Program-made: the position numbers and the translations under genes
NCBI RefSeq assembly: GCF_048269865.1
Contig: NZ_JBLWUA010000008.1
Location: forward strand, 1-64,000
From: Parasphingorhabdus sp048269865
GTDB lineage: Bacteria; Pseudomonadota; Alphaproteobacteria; Sphingomonadales; Sphingomonadaceae
Direction of reading: 5' to 3'
DNA length: 64,000 bases
Notes under the pieces: model-generated
What the model saw: the letters and a program-made list of their open reading frames with translations, nothing else
What the model was told of the DNA's origin: nothing
The model's database searches: none
In this document: piece after piece, positions 53,413 through 61,434 of the stretch
Numbering within the stretch: position 1 is the first letter of the stretch
Layout: every line of letters begins with the position of its first letter

Positions 53413-54984
53413 TCAGGAAATCATCCCCCGCAGGGTCGCGATGCGGTCTGCTTCTTCCGCTGGCTTGTCCTTGCGGATGCGGTGGATGCGCGGGAAGCGC
53501 ATGGCGAGGCCGGACTTGTGGCGCTTGCTCTCGTGGATCGAGTCGAACGCAACTTCCAGCACCAGCGACTTTGCCACCTCGCGCACCGGGCCGAAGCGGT
53601 TCAGCGTATTCTGCCGGACAAAGCGGTCGAGCCATTTCAGTTCCTCGTCGGTAAAGCCGGAATAGGCCTTGCCGACCGGCAACAATTCGCCGTCCTCGGT
53701 CCAGCAGCCGAACGTATAGTCGGAATAAAAAGAGGCGCGGCGGCCATTGCCACGCTGCGCGTACATCATCACGCAGTCGGCGTTGAGCGGGTCGCGCTTC
53801 CACTTGTACCAGTGACCAGTAACCCGGCCCGCCAGATAGGGGCTTTCGCGGCGCTTCAGCATCACGCCCTCGATCGCCGCATCGCGGGCGCCCGCGCGCA
53901 TCGTCTCCAGCGCGGCAAAGTCATCGACATCGACCACCGCCGACAGGTCAAAATGATCGGCATTGAGCTTCGGCACAAAGGTCTCGAGGCGCTCGCGCCG
54001 CTGGTGCCAGGGCAGCATCCGCAGATCTTCCTCGCCTTCTATCAGCAGGTCGTAGATCCGGACAAAGGCCGGAAACTCCTGCCGCATCTTTTTCGAGACG
54101 GTCTTGCGGCCCAGCCGCTTCTGCAGCGCGTTGAAGCTGGCCGCCTCGCCGCCCTGGTCGGTGCCGCGCACCAATAGCTCGCCGTCGATCACCCCGTCGC
54201 GGTCAAAGGCCTCGACCACATCGGGAAAGGCCGCGCTGATATCGTCGCCGCCGCGGCTGTAGAGCCGGGTCTCGCCGCCGAGATGCACCGCTTCCACCCG
54301 AATACCGTCCCATTTCCACTCGACGGCATATTCACCGAGATCGAGGCTGTCGCCCTCGAACGGGTGCGACAGCATGAACGGGCGGAAAAAGGGGGTGGTC
54401 GACAGGTCGGGCCGCTTGCCGCCCTCCTCCGCCCAGCGGAACAGCGCTTCATAAGGGGGATCGAGCGCGTGCCACAGTTCCTCGACATCGTCGAGCGGCA
54501 CCTCGAACGCTTGCGCAAAAGCGGTCTTGGCCAGCCGTGCCGACACTCCGACCCGCATTCCGCCCAGCGCCAGTTTCAGCATCGCATAGCGGCTGTTGGC
54601 ATCCATGGCGTCGAGCAGGGAAGCGACGACATCAGGCGCACTGGCCCGCGTGGTGGCGGACAGCGCCTGCACGACCTCGTCAACGCTCGGGTCGCTCTGT
54701 TCCCGGTCCTCGGCTTCTGGCCAGATCAGCGCCACGGTCTCGGCGGTATCGCCGACATGGTGGCGCGACAGGCGGAACAGTTCCGGATCGATCCTTGTCC
54801 CGGCGAGATTGCGGATGGTAGCGGACTTGACCGCCGGGAAGTCGATACTGTCGGTGAGCGCCGCCAGCGCCCAGCCGCGATCGGGATCGGGCGTCGCGCG
54901 CAGATAGGCCGCGATCGCCGCCAGCTTGGCGTTGCGTGAGCGCGTGTAGATCAGACTGTCGATCAGGGCGGCAAAGCGGCGCAT
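53413..54984 (-). CDS. ATP-dependent DNA ligase of the ligase-associated damage-response type
   Basis: 523 aa. An N-terminal helical domain (residues 1-200) is followed by the adenylation domain with the active-site lysine in VEWKWDGIR (Lys224), ligase motifs SRGG and DGELLVRG, and an OB-fold C-terminus with YKWKRDPL. This two-part form is the one annotated as cisplatin-damage-response ligase; it seals nicks using ATP, in addition to the essential NAD-dependent ligase elsewhere. It shares one base with the end of the exonuclease gene (TGATG), so both are made together. The helicase (lhr-type) and phosphoesterase often seen with them are not in this window. Confidence 0.9.
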   Translation of the reverse strand: MRRFAALIDSLIYTRSRNAKLAAIAAYLRATPDPDRGWALAALTDSIDFPAVKSATIRNLAGTRIDPELFRLSRHHVGDTAETVALIWPEAEDREQSDPSVDEVVQALSATTRASAPDVVASLLDAMDANSRYAMLKLALGGMRVGVSARLAKTAFAQAFEVPLDDVEELWHALDPPYEALFRWAEEGGKRPDLSTTPFFRPFMLSHPFEGDSLDLGEYAVEWKWDGIRVEAVHLGGETRLYSRGGDDISAAFPDVVEAFDRDGVIDGELLVRGTDQGGEAASFNALQKRLGRKTVSKKMRQEFPAFVRIYDLLIEGEEDLRMLPWHQRRERLETFVPKLNADHFDLSAVVDVDDFAALETMRAGARDAAIEGVMLKRRESPYLAGRVTGHWYKWKRDPLNADCVMMYAQRGNGRRASFYSDYTFGCWTEDGELLPVGKAYSGFTDEELKWLDRFVRQNTLNRFGPVREVAKSLVLEVAFDSIHESKRHKSGLAMRFPRIHRIRKDKPAEEADRIATLRGMIS

Positions 54985-55985
54985 CAGCCGTCATCCCCGT
55001 CTTCGCGCCCGACCATTGCCAGCGCCCGCGCCTTGATCTGGTGCAGCTCGCACCAGCGCAGCAGGCCGTCCTCGCTGCCATGGGTGATCCAGGTTTCCTT
55101 CGGCGCCAGCTCGCGGATCGTGCCAGTCAGCTCGTCCCAGTCGGCGTGGTCGGAGATCACCAGCGGAATTTCGACCCCGCGCTGCCGTGCTCTTCCCCGT
55201 ACCCGCATCCAGCCGGAGGCCATCGCGGTGACCGGGTTGGGCAGCCGGCGGCTCCACTTGTCGATCAGCGCCGATGGCGGGCAGATGATGATCTGGCCAC
55301 GCATCTCTTCCTTTGGCGTGTCCATCACCAGCCGCAATTCGCCGAGCGACACACCGAGCTCTTCATAGAGTTCGCACATCCTGACCTGAGCGCCGTGCAG
55401 ATAGATCGGCTGGTCCCAGCCCGCGCGGCGCAGCTCTGCGATCACTCGCTGCGCCTTGCCCAGCGCATAGGCACCGACCAGCAGGCTATGATCCGGCTCG
55501 GCGTCCAGCCGGGCAAATATCTTGTCGATCTCGCCTTTGATCGGCGGATGTTTGAACACCGGCAGGCCAAAGGTCGCCTCGGTGATGAAAATATCGCAGG
55601 GCACCGGCTCGAACGGCGCGCAGGTCGGATCGGGCCGCCGCTTGAAATCGCCGGTGACCACTACCCGCTCGCCGTCATATTCCATCAGCACCTGCGCCGA
55701 ACCCAGCACATGGCCGGCCGAATGCAGACTGAAGCGCACGCCGCCGCGCTCAAAGCCCTTGCCATAGCCAAGCGGCGTTCCCGCATCGGTGCCATAGCGC
55801 AGCCCCATGATCGCCAGCGTCTCCGGCGTCGCCCAGACCTCCCCATGCCCGCCGCGCGCATGATCGGCATGGCCATGGGTGACGACGGCTTGCTTCTTGG
55901 GCACGGACGGATCGATCCAGATATCAGCAGGGCGCACATAAATGCCCTGCGGGTGCGGCTCGATCCAATGTTTCGCTTTGGCCAT
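54984..55985 (-). CDS. ligase-associated DNA damage response exonuclease (metallo-beta-lactamase fold)
   Basis: 333 aa from the ATG at 55983-55985 (MAKAKHW); the frame extends to 56087 only through repeat sequence. The MBL-fold metal motif is TH37GH39AD41H42 and the C-terminal beta-CASP-like region includes DHADWDELTG. The family (Artemis/SNM1-like) processes DNA ends before ligation. The ligase starts on its stop codon. It is divergent from ribB, with a 24-bp inverted repeat between them. Confidence 0.88.
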   Translation of the reverse strand: MAKAKHWIEPHPQGIYVRPADIWIDPSVPKKQAVVTHGHADHARGGHGEVWATPETLAIMGLRYGTDAGTPLGYGKGFERGGVRFSLHSAGHVLGSAQVLMEYDGERVVVTGDFKRRPDPTCAPFEPVPCDIFITEATFGLPVFKHPPIKGEIDKIFARLDAEPDHSLLVGAYALGKAQRVIAELRRAGWDQPIYLHGAQVRMCELYEELGVSLGELRLVMDTPKEEMRGQIIICPPSALIDKWSRRLPNPVTAMASGWMRVRGRARQRGVEIPLVISDHADWDELTGTIRELAPKETWITHGSEDGLLRWCELHQIKARALAMVGREDGDDG

Positions 55986-56050
55986 TGTGAGATAGCGTAT
56001 TGGAGAGGGAAAGGTTCCGGTTGAGGGCGAATGGATACGGCAGGATTTGT

Positions 56051-56141
56051 CGTCATCCTGAACTTGTTTCAGGATCTCTGGTGGCAAAACCGGAAGATAA
56101 TGGCTAGAGGGACGGGGTCCTGAAACAAGTTCAGGATGACG
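56051..56141. repeat. REP-like inverted repeat, 24-bp arms
   Basis: Arm 56051-56074 and arm 56118-56141 are perfect reverse complements (24 bp) around 43 bases. The arm core TCATCCTGAACTTGTTTCAG is shared with the element at 57586-57656, so the two belong to one repeat family. It lies between exonuclease and ribB promoters. Confidence 0.9.
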
Positions 56142-56165
56142 AGATCATCGCACAGCGTGTGAACT

Positions 56166-56230
56166 CAATGTGATATTGCCCCTAGACGCATCACATCATG
56201 ATGTGATAGCGAATATCCAATATCACATTG
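56166..56230. promoter_or_regulatory. four-heptamer operator array upstream of ribB
   Basis: ATGTGAT occurs at 56168 and 56201 on the plus strand and as ATCACAT at 56190 and 56222. The middle pair forms the perfect palindrome ATCACATCATGATGTGAT (56190-56207). The outer pair forms a 13-bp inverted repeat, CAATGTGATATTG at 56166-56178 with its exact complement at 56218-56230. Heptamer centres are spaced 22, 11 and 21 bases, i.e. whole turns of the helix, and the array ends 13 bases before the ribB ATG. Confidence 0.8.
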
Positions 56231-56243
56231 AAAGGCCGAGTCC

Positions 56244-57560
56244 ATGAGCAAAATCCTGATCGAGCAACTGATCGAACTGATCGAGTCCGGCAAGGAAACC
56301 CGGGCTGGGCTGGCGCGGGCCGCCGGTCTGCATGCGAACAGCCTGCGCAGTCTGGGCCAGGAAGACTGGAATCCGACGGCGGAAACGCTGGGCAAGCTGG
56401 AGACCTATCTGGCGCGCGGCGGCAGCAGCGTGATGGCGACGGCGGAAGAGATTATCAACGAGGCGCGCAACGGGCGGATGTATATTCTGGTCGATGACGA
56501 GGACCGGGAGAATGAGGGCGACCTGATCATTCCGGCACAGATGGCGACGCCCGATGCGATCAACTTCATGGCCAAATATGGTCGCGGGCTGATCTGTCTG
56601 GCGATGACTCGCGACCGGGTCGAGGAGCTGGGCCTCGACATGATGAGCCAGAATAACCGCGGCGCCTATGAAACCGCCTTCACCACCTCGATCGAAGCGC
56701 GCGACGGTGTCACCACCGGGATCAGCGCTGCCGACCGCGCGCGCACCGTGGCGGTGGCGATTGACCGGACCAAGGGCAAGGACGAGATTGTCACCCCTGG
56801 CCATGTCTTCCCGCTGCAGGCGCGCAATGGCGGCGTGCTGGTCCGCGCTGGCCATACCGAAGCGGCGGTCGATGTCTCGCGGCTGGCTGGCCTCAACCCT
56901 TCGGGCGTGATCTGCGAGATCATGAAGGACGACGGCGAGATGGCCCGGCTCGATGACCTGATCGAATTTGCCCAGAATCATCGCATGAAGATCGGCACGA
57001 TCCGCGACCTGATTGCCTATCGCCTGCGTCACGATCATCTGACCGAGCGCCGCGAAGAAGCGCGTTTCACCAGCCGCTGGGGTGGCGAGTGGAACGCGAT
57101 CACTTTCTACAACACCGCGACCGAGAGCGAACAGATCGTGCTGCAGAAAGGCCATGTCGATCCGGACAAGCCGACGCTGGTGCGGATGCACGCAACCGCG
57201 ATCTTCGCCGACCTGTTCGGTCAAGACACGGGCCGCGCCAATATGCTGCAGCAATCGATGAAGATCATCGGTGAAGAAGGCGCGGGCGTCATCGTATTCA
57301 TCAGCCCGCGTGTGCCCGATCTCTATTCGCGGCAGGTGCTCAGCCTGGCCGGTGGCAAACCGCCGCCGATGGACCAGCTGCGCGACTATGGCGTGGGCGC
57401 GCAGATCCTCAGCGAACTGGGTGTTCAGGATATGGAATTGCTGACCAATACCAGCCATGATCTGGTCGGTCTCGATGCTTATGGTCTGCGGATCATCGGG
57501 CAGCGGGCGGTGCCGGCCGACGATGGCAGTGCGGCGAACAAGGAACTGGAGACGGCGTGA
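56244..57560 (+). CDS. ribB: 3,4-dihydroxy-2-butanone-4-phosphate synthase with N-terminal HTH and degenerate RibA domain
   Basis: 438 aa. Residues 1-60 form a Cro/CI-like helix-turn-helix (ETRAGLARAAGLHANSLRSLG, NPTAETLGKLETYL). RibB begins at about residue 64: DDEDRENEGD (84-93), PGHVFPLQARNGGVLVRAGHTEAAVD and the surrounding loops carry the catalytic residues, making dihydroxybutanone phosphate from ribulose 5-phosphate. The C-terminal third matches GTP cyclohydrolase II in outline (LVRMHATAIFADLFGQDTGRA), but none of the three zinc cysteines is present, so that activity is lost. Start at 56244 follows GAAAGG. The HTH plus the heptamer array in its promoter point to autoregulation. ribH follows. 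Confidence 0.9.
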   Translation: MSKILIEQLIELIESGKETRAGLARAAGLHANSLRSLGQEDWNPTAETLGKLETYLARGGSSVMATAEEIINEARNGRMYILVDDEDRENEGDLIIPAQMATPDAINFMAKYGRGLICLAMTRDRVEELGLDMMSQNNRGAYETAFTTSIEARDGVTTGISAADRARTVAVAIDRTKGKDEIVTPGHVFPLQARNGGVLVRAGHTEAAVDVSRLAGLNPSGVICEIMKDDGEMARLDDLIEFAQNHRMKIGTIRDLIAYRLRHDHLTERREEARFTSRWGGEWNAITFYNTATESEQIVLQKGHVDPDKPTLVRMHATAIFADLFGQDTGRANMLQQSMKIIGEEGAGVIVFISPRVPDLYSRQVLSLAGGKPPPMDQLRDYGVGAQILSELGVQDMELLTNTSHDLVGLDAYGLRIIGQRAVPADDGSAANKELETA

Positions 57561-57585
57561 GTCACCCATCATCCCGATAATCAAC

Positions 57586-57656
57586 CGTCATCCTGAACTC
57601 GTTTCAGGATCTCGTGCGACAAACCCACCAGATCCTGAAACGAGTTCAGGATGACG
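57586..57656. repeat. REP-like inverted repeat, 26-bp arms, between ribB and ribH
   Basis: 57586-57611 and 57631-57656 are perfect reverse complements (26 bp) around a 19-base loop. Same family as the element at 56051-56141 (CTTG there, CTCG here). It may act as a transcript attenuator or processing hairpin between the two riboflavin genes. Confidence 0.9.
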
Positions 57657-57677
57657 AATTTGAAAGAGAAACAAACT

Positions 57678-58100
57678 ATGGCAAAATTCCTGATCGTCGA
57701 AGCGCGGTTTTACGACCATCTGAACGATATGCTAATTGAAGGGGCGACCGACGCGCTGAAAGCCGCCGGCCATGAGCATGAGGTGATCACGGTACCGGGC
57801 GCCCTCGAGATTCCCGGCGCGATTTCGCTGGCGATCGACAGCGAACGCTATGACGGCTTTGTCGCAATCGGCGTGGTGATCCGTGGAGAGACCTATCATT
57901 TTGAGATTGTGGCTGGTGAAAGTGCGCGGGGCATCATGGCGCTGACCATGGACGGCGCGGCGATCGGCAATGGCATCATTACCACGGAAAATGAGGAGCA
58001 GGCGCTGGCGCGCGCCGACAAGACGCGCAAAAACAAGGGCGGCGAGGCCGCCCTTGCTGCAATTTCAATGTACGAACTGGGTTTGAAATTCACCGACTAG
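57678..58100 (+). CDS. ribH: 6,7-dimethyl-8-ribityllumazine synthase
   Basis: 140 aa from the ATG at 57678; the earlier start at 57651 lies inside the repeat. Family motifs: VEARFYDHLNDMLIEGA, VPGALEIPGAI (substrate loop), GVVIRGETYHFEIVAGES with the catalytic His, and GIITTENEEQA. It condenses the RibB product with the pyrimidine intermediate to the lumazine precursor of riboflavin. It lies downstream of ribB, separated by a large hairpin. Confidence 0.95.
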   Translation: MAKFLIVEARFYDHLNDMLIEGATDALKAAGHEHEVITVPGALEIPGAISLAIDSERYDGFVAIGVVIRGETYHFEIVAGESARGIMALTMDGAAIGNGIITTENEEQALARADKTRKNKGGEAALAAISMYELGLKFTD

Positions 58101-58154
58101 CAGCAGCAAATATGTGACCCGCTGCGGCCTGAGCCGAATTCCTTATTGCAGTCG

Positions 58155-58694
58155 TTACTCGGTCGGGGCCGGGGCCTGGGTGCCGTTAACCGCTGCCGTA
58201 AACTCGGCTTCGGTCATCGTGATGGCAACCGCTCCGTCGGGCTGGGTCATGAACGCGGCGACCGGAAGCTTGACCGGCTGGCCATCATGATCGACGGTGA
58301 CATATTGCTCGTCCTTCTCCTTGACGGTCCCAATGACCGCAGCGCCGGTGACCGATTTGACTTCGGTGCCTGGCGTCAGGCTGGCCAGCAATTTGGCTTG
58401 CGCATCGGCTGCGGCTTTTTCAACGGCGGCATCAAGATCAGCCTTGGTCATCATGATCGACAGGCCATTTTCTGCTTTCGCAAAAGCATTGGTACCAAGC
58501 GCAGCCTTGTGGGCACCCGTGTCGACGACAACAGCGCCTTCGCTGACCGAATCAACTGTTCCGACTTCACCGCCATTGGGTCCATATACCTTCATTCCGA
58601 CTTCGGCCGTGACGGTCGGCGCAGCTTCCTGGGCTACAGCAGGGGTTGCGGCCAGCAACGCGGCACCAGTCATGAGGGTCAGAAAATTCTTCAT
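58155..58694 (-). CDS. exported PRC-barrel-like protein
   Basis: 179 aa. Signal peptide MKNFLTLMTGAALLAATPAVA, cleavage before QE. Two PRC-barrel-like repeats: VGMKVYGPNGGEVGTVDSV with AVVVDTGAHKAALG, and GTEVKSVTGAAVIGTVKEKD with YVTVDHDGQPVKLPV. A helical linker (KADLDAAVEKAAADAQAKLL) joins them. Similar proteins are widespread in sphingomonads and have no known function; binding in the periplasm is likely. It is unlinked to its neighbours. Confidence 0.8.
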   Translation of the reverse strand: MKNFLTLMTGAALLAATPAVAQEAAPTVTAEVGMKVYGPNGGEVGTVDSVSEGAVVVDTGAHKAALGTNAFAKAENGLSIMMTKADLDAAVEKAAADAQAKLLASLTPGTEVKSVTGAAVIGTVKEKDEQYVTVDHDGQPVKLPVAAFMTQPDGAVAITMTEAEFTAAVNGTQAPAPTE

Positions 58695-58892
58695 ATTATT
58701 ACTCCTTTGGATACAAGATGGCGATTAGCCGGCAGATTGTCCGGGCTAAAAAACGGGGCTCCGACTTGTTAAGCCGATTGAGCCGAGCCGACGCATGGGC
58801 AAGATAAAACGTGCCTGATGTGCGATTAATGCACCATGTACGGCGCCCGAAAAAACAAAGGCTGGCCCTAAAAGAGCCAGCCCTTGTCATGA

Positions 58893-59459
58893 TCAGGCTG
58901 CTTTTTGCATCCGTTTGTGGATGCCCTCTCTCACTTCCTCAATGATCTTGGCACTGAACGCGTCCAGATCACCGGGATTGCGCGAGGTAATGATTCCGTT
59001 GTCGACCACCACTTCGCTATCTTCAAATTGTGCACCGGCATTGATCAGATCGGTCTTGATCGAGGTGTAACCGGTCATCTTGCGGCCTTTCACCAGATCC
59101 GCTTCGATCAACAGCCATGGGGCATGGCAAATTGCGGCGATCGGCTTGCCGGCGTTAAAGAACGACTTCACGAAATCAACCGCCTTCGGTTCAGCGCGTA
59201 GAATGTCGGGGTTCATCTGGCCACCGGGCAGAACCAGCGCATCAAAATCACTTTCGCTGGCATTTTCGAGGGTCATTTCGACACCAATGCTTTCGCCCCA
59301 GTCCTTCTGGTCCCAGCTTTTGATCGCACCGGATTCCAGAGACACGACGGTCACGTCGGCTCCCGCGTCAATGAGTTGTTTTCTTGGTTCAAAAAGCTCC
59401 GATTTCTCAAAACCGTCTGTCGCAAGGATTGCTATTTTTGCGTTTGAAATGTTCGTCAT
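58893..59459 (-). CDS. DJ-1/PfpI-family protein
   Basis: 188 aa from the ATG at 59459, after GAAAGGACAATAGAA; a longer frame to 59576 has no family match. The nucleophile elbow is AAICHAPWLL (Cys), with VLPGGQMNPD and the acidic residue near the N-terminus (GFEKSELFEP). The group includes stress-response deglycase/glyoxalase and protease-like proteins (YhbO/PfpI type). It is divergent from the Dps gene, which suggests a shared role in stress response. Confidence 0.88.
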   Translation of the reverse strand: MTNISNAKIAILATDGFEKSELFEPRKQLIDAGADVTVVSLESGAIKSWDQKDWGESIGVEMTLENASESDFDALVLPGGQMNPDILRAEPKAVDFVKSFFNAGKPIAAICHAPWLLIEADLVKGRKMTGYTSIKTDLINAGAQFEDSEVVVDNGIITSRNPGDLDAFSAKIIEEVREGIHKRMQKAA

Positions 59460-59742
59460 TTCTATTGTCCTTTCGTTAGAGGTTACACAGAGTCTACGCG
59501 TCGGAAGGGCAATTGGTTCCGCAAAAACTCGGATCACCAAGCCGTTCAGAGACATTATTGTACGGGGCAGCGACATATTCTTTCAAGCCGATGCTTTACT
59601 TATAGGGTGGCTGAAAGAGGCCTTGCGCCGTCCCTTTTTCACGATCTGCAAGGAACCAAATGGCGGCAGGCGTGTACTATTTACAGGAACCGCGCTCCGA
59701 TCCTTTGCTGGTCGTTGAGCGCACCACAAAGAAAGGGAATTT

Positions 59743-60231
59743 ATGACTATTCAAAGCACAGACATTCGCGAAATGAAGACCGACATCAAAAAGGCTGACC
59801 GGGCCGACATGGCTGAGAAGCTGGGAAAGACCCTGGCGTCGACCTATATGCTGTATCACAAGACGCAGTCGGTACACTGGAACGTCACCGGCCCGCTGTT
59901 TGTCAGCGTCCACAAGCTGACGGAAGCCCAGTATGAAGATCTTGCGGCTTCGGTCGACGAAATTGCCGAACGGATCCGGGCGCTTGGCGCGGAAACACCG
60001 GTGGGCCTGTCCACCTATGTCAACGATAGCGTGATCGACGATCAGGTAAACTGGGGCGACGCAAAAGCCATGCTCAATCAGCTGGCAGGCGATAATCTTG
60101 CCGTGGCAAACCAGATGCGCGAATTTGTGAAAACCGCAGAAGATGCCGATGATGTTTTCACCGCAGATCTGCTGACCTCGCGGATTGGTGCGCTGGAAGA
60201 AGCAGCCTGGATGCTGTCAGCCAGCTTGTAA
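59743..60231 (+). CDS. dps: Dps-like DNA-protecting ferritin
   Basis: 162 aa; RBS AAAGAAAGGGA. Four-helix ferritin-like fold with the Dps ferroxidase residues at the dimer interface: HKTQSVHWNVTGPLF (His pair) and DEIAERIRALG (Asp/Glu). It stores iron and protects DNA from peroxide in stationary phase. No OxyR or other operator could be assigned. The DJ-1/PfpI gene lies upstream on the other strand. Confidence 0.92.
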   Translation: MTIQSTDIREMKTDIKKADRADMAEKLGKTLASTYMLYHKTQSVHWNVTGPLFVSVHKLTEAQYEDLAASVDEIAERIRALGAETPVGLSTYVNDSVIDDQVNWGDAKAMLNQLAGDNLAVANQMREFVKTAEDADDVFTADLLTSRIGALEEAAWMLSASL

Positions 60232-60267
60232 TCTGCCTTTATCAGTTAAAAATCAGGAATAATTTAT

Positions 60268-60393
60268 ATGACAAAACAGTTGGATAAAACCAGCGCCCGT
60301 CAGGGCTTGAAGACGCGGCACATGACCTTGGTGCTTGCCATATCGATGGTACTTGCAATCGTCATTCTGGCCGCTGTGATGGGTTTTTTCTAA
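60268..60393 (+). CDS. 41-aa single-span membrane protein
   Basis: MTKQLDKTSARQGLKTRHMT is followed by a hydrophobic stretch LVLAISMVLAIVILAAVMGFF and a stop. CAGGAATAATTT before the ATG gives a usable ribosome binding site, and a strong terminator lies 30 bases after the stop. It is too small for standard gene finding, but length, span and signals fit a real small protein. Function unknown; it may be co-transcribed with dps. Confidence 0.6.
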   Translation: MTKQLDKTSARQGLKTRHMTLVLAISMVLAIVILAAVMGFF

Positions 60394-60422
60394 ACCGTTT
60401 TTACAATTTTGAAGTGCGCCCT

Positions 60423-60454
60423 GCCGCTCCTGTTCAATCAGGAGCGGCTTTTTT
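60423..60454 (+). terminator. intrinsic terminator
   Basis: GCCGCTCCTG and CAGGAGCGGC (10 bp) around TTCAAT, followed by six Ts. It ends the dps/small-protein transcript and converges on the channel gene. Confidence 0.88.
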
Positions 60455-61230
60455 CATGGGCCGGCCGATCGATCCGCCCGCAGTGCGTTCAAATCCTGTC
60501 TCAGCGCCCGGACTTCTTCCAGAATCTCGTTTCTCTGAGCAGCCTGCTGTTCGTCCGTTTCCTCGTGCATCGCGTTGACGATGATCGCGATAAACAGATT
60601 GAGAACAACAAAACTGGTGACCAGAACAAAGGGAATGAAAAACGCCCAGGCCCAGGGATAGACGTCCATGATCGGACGAACGATGCCCATCGACCAGCTC
60701 TCCAGAGTCATGATCTGGAACAGGGAATAAAGCGAAGAGCCTATCGAGCCGAACCACTCGGGAAAAGCGTCGCCAAACAGCTTTGTTGCCATCACGGCGG
60801 CGATATAGAAGATCAGGCCGAGCAAGATGATCACCGTTCCCATTGACGGGATGGCGGCAAACAGGCCCTGCACCACCTTGCGCATTTTTGGCATGGCCGA
60901 AACCAGTCTCAGGGCACGCAATATTCTGAGCGCCCGGAGGATGGAAAGACTTCCGCCCGTCGGTAGCAAGGCGATCGTGACGATGGTAAAATCGAATATA
61001 TTCCAGCTGTTTTTGAAAAAACCGGCCCGGTAGACGAACAGCTTCAGCAGGATTTCGATCACAAAAATGGCGATCGCGATGCTATCTAGTGCGCCCAATA
61101 TGATACCGAAGCGCGTCATCAGAACAGGCGATGTTTCCATCCCGATGACAATCGCGTTGATCACGATCACCGCCATGATCGCATATTGAAAACCCGGTGA
61201 CTCAATCCATGTCCGAAGTCGTTCAGCCAC
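60454..61230 (-). CDS. bacterial voltage-gated sodium channel (BacNav)
   Basis: 258 aa, the size of NaChBac/NavAb subunits. Six spans: S4 carries regularly spaced arginines (LRALRILRALRLVSAMPKMR) as the voltage sensor. The pore loop reads FQIMTLESWSMGI, with the TLESWS selectivity filter of sodium-selective channels. S6 (LVTSFVVLNLFIAIIVNAM) is followed by a coiled-coil tail (EEVRALRQDLNALRA) that helps tetramer assembly. It should open on depolarisation and pass Na+ through the cytoplasmic membrane. Gene neighbours give no hint of its role. Confidence 0.93.
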   Translation of the reverse strand: MAERLRTWIESPGFQYAIMAVIVINAIVIGMETSPVLMTRFGIILGALDSIAIAIFVIEILLKLFVYRAGFFKNSWNIFDFTIVTIALLPTGGSLSILRALRILRALRLVSAMPKMRKVVQGLFAAIPSMGTVIILLGLIFYIAAVMATKLFGDAFPEWFGSIGSSLYSLFQIMTLESWSMGIVRPIMDVYPWAWAFFIPFVLVTSFVVLNLFIAIIVNAMHEETDEQQAAQRNEILEEVRALRQDLNALRADRSAGP

Positions 61231-61434
61231 AAGCGTCCCTCATTGACCAATGCTGCTGTTTTTCAGCTGACGGTCATTTGGTCACACAGCATCTGCCAAG
61301 CAAGACAAGCTTTGCGTTGCCAGCGATAGAATATGGCCATTGCGACATGCAGGGCCTGGCATCCCATCAACCGGTTGCCGGTGGCGTGAAACGAAGGATA
61401 GTGCATTCACTTTTCCGATCGCATAATCAAAAGC

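Noticed and set aside
56142..56243. FMN riboswitch before ribB
   Set aside because: The space is too short and filled by the heptamer array; no RFN-type helices are visible.
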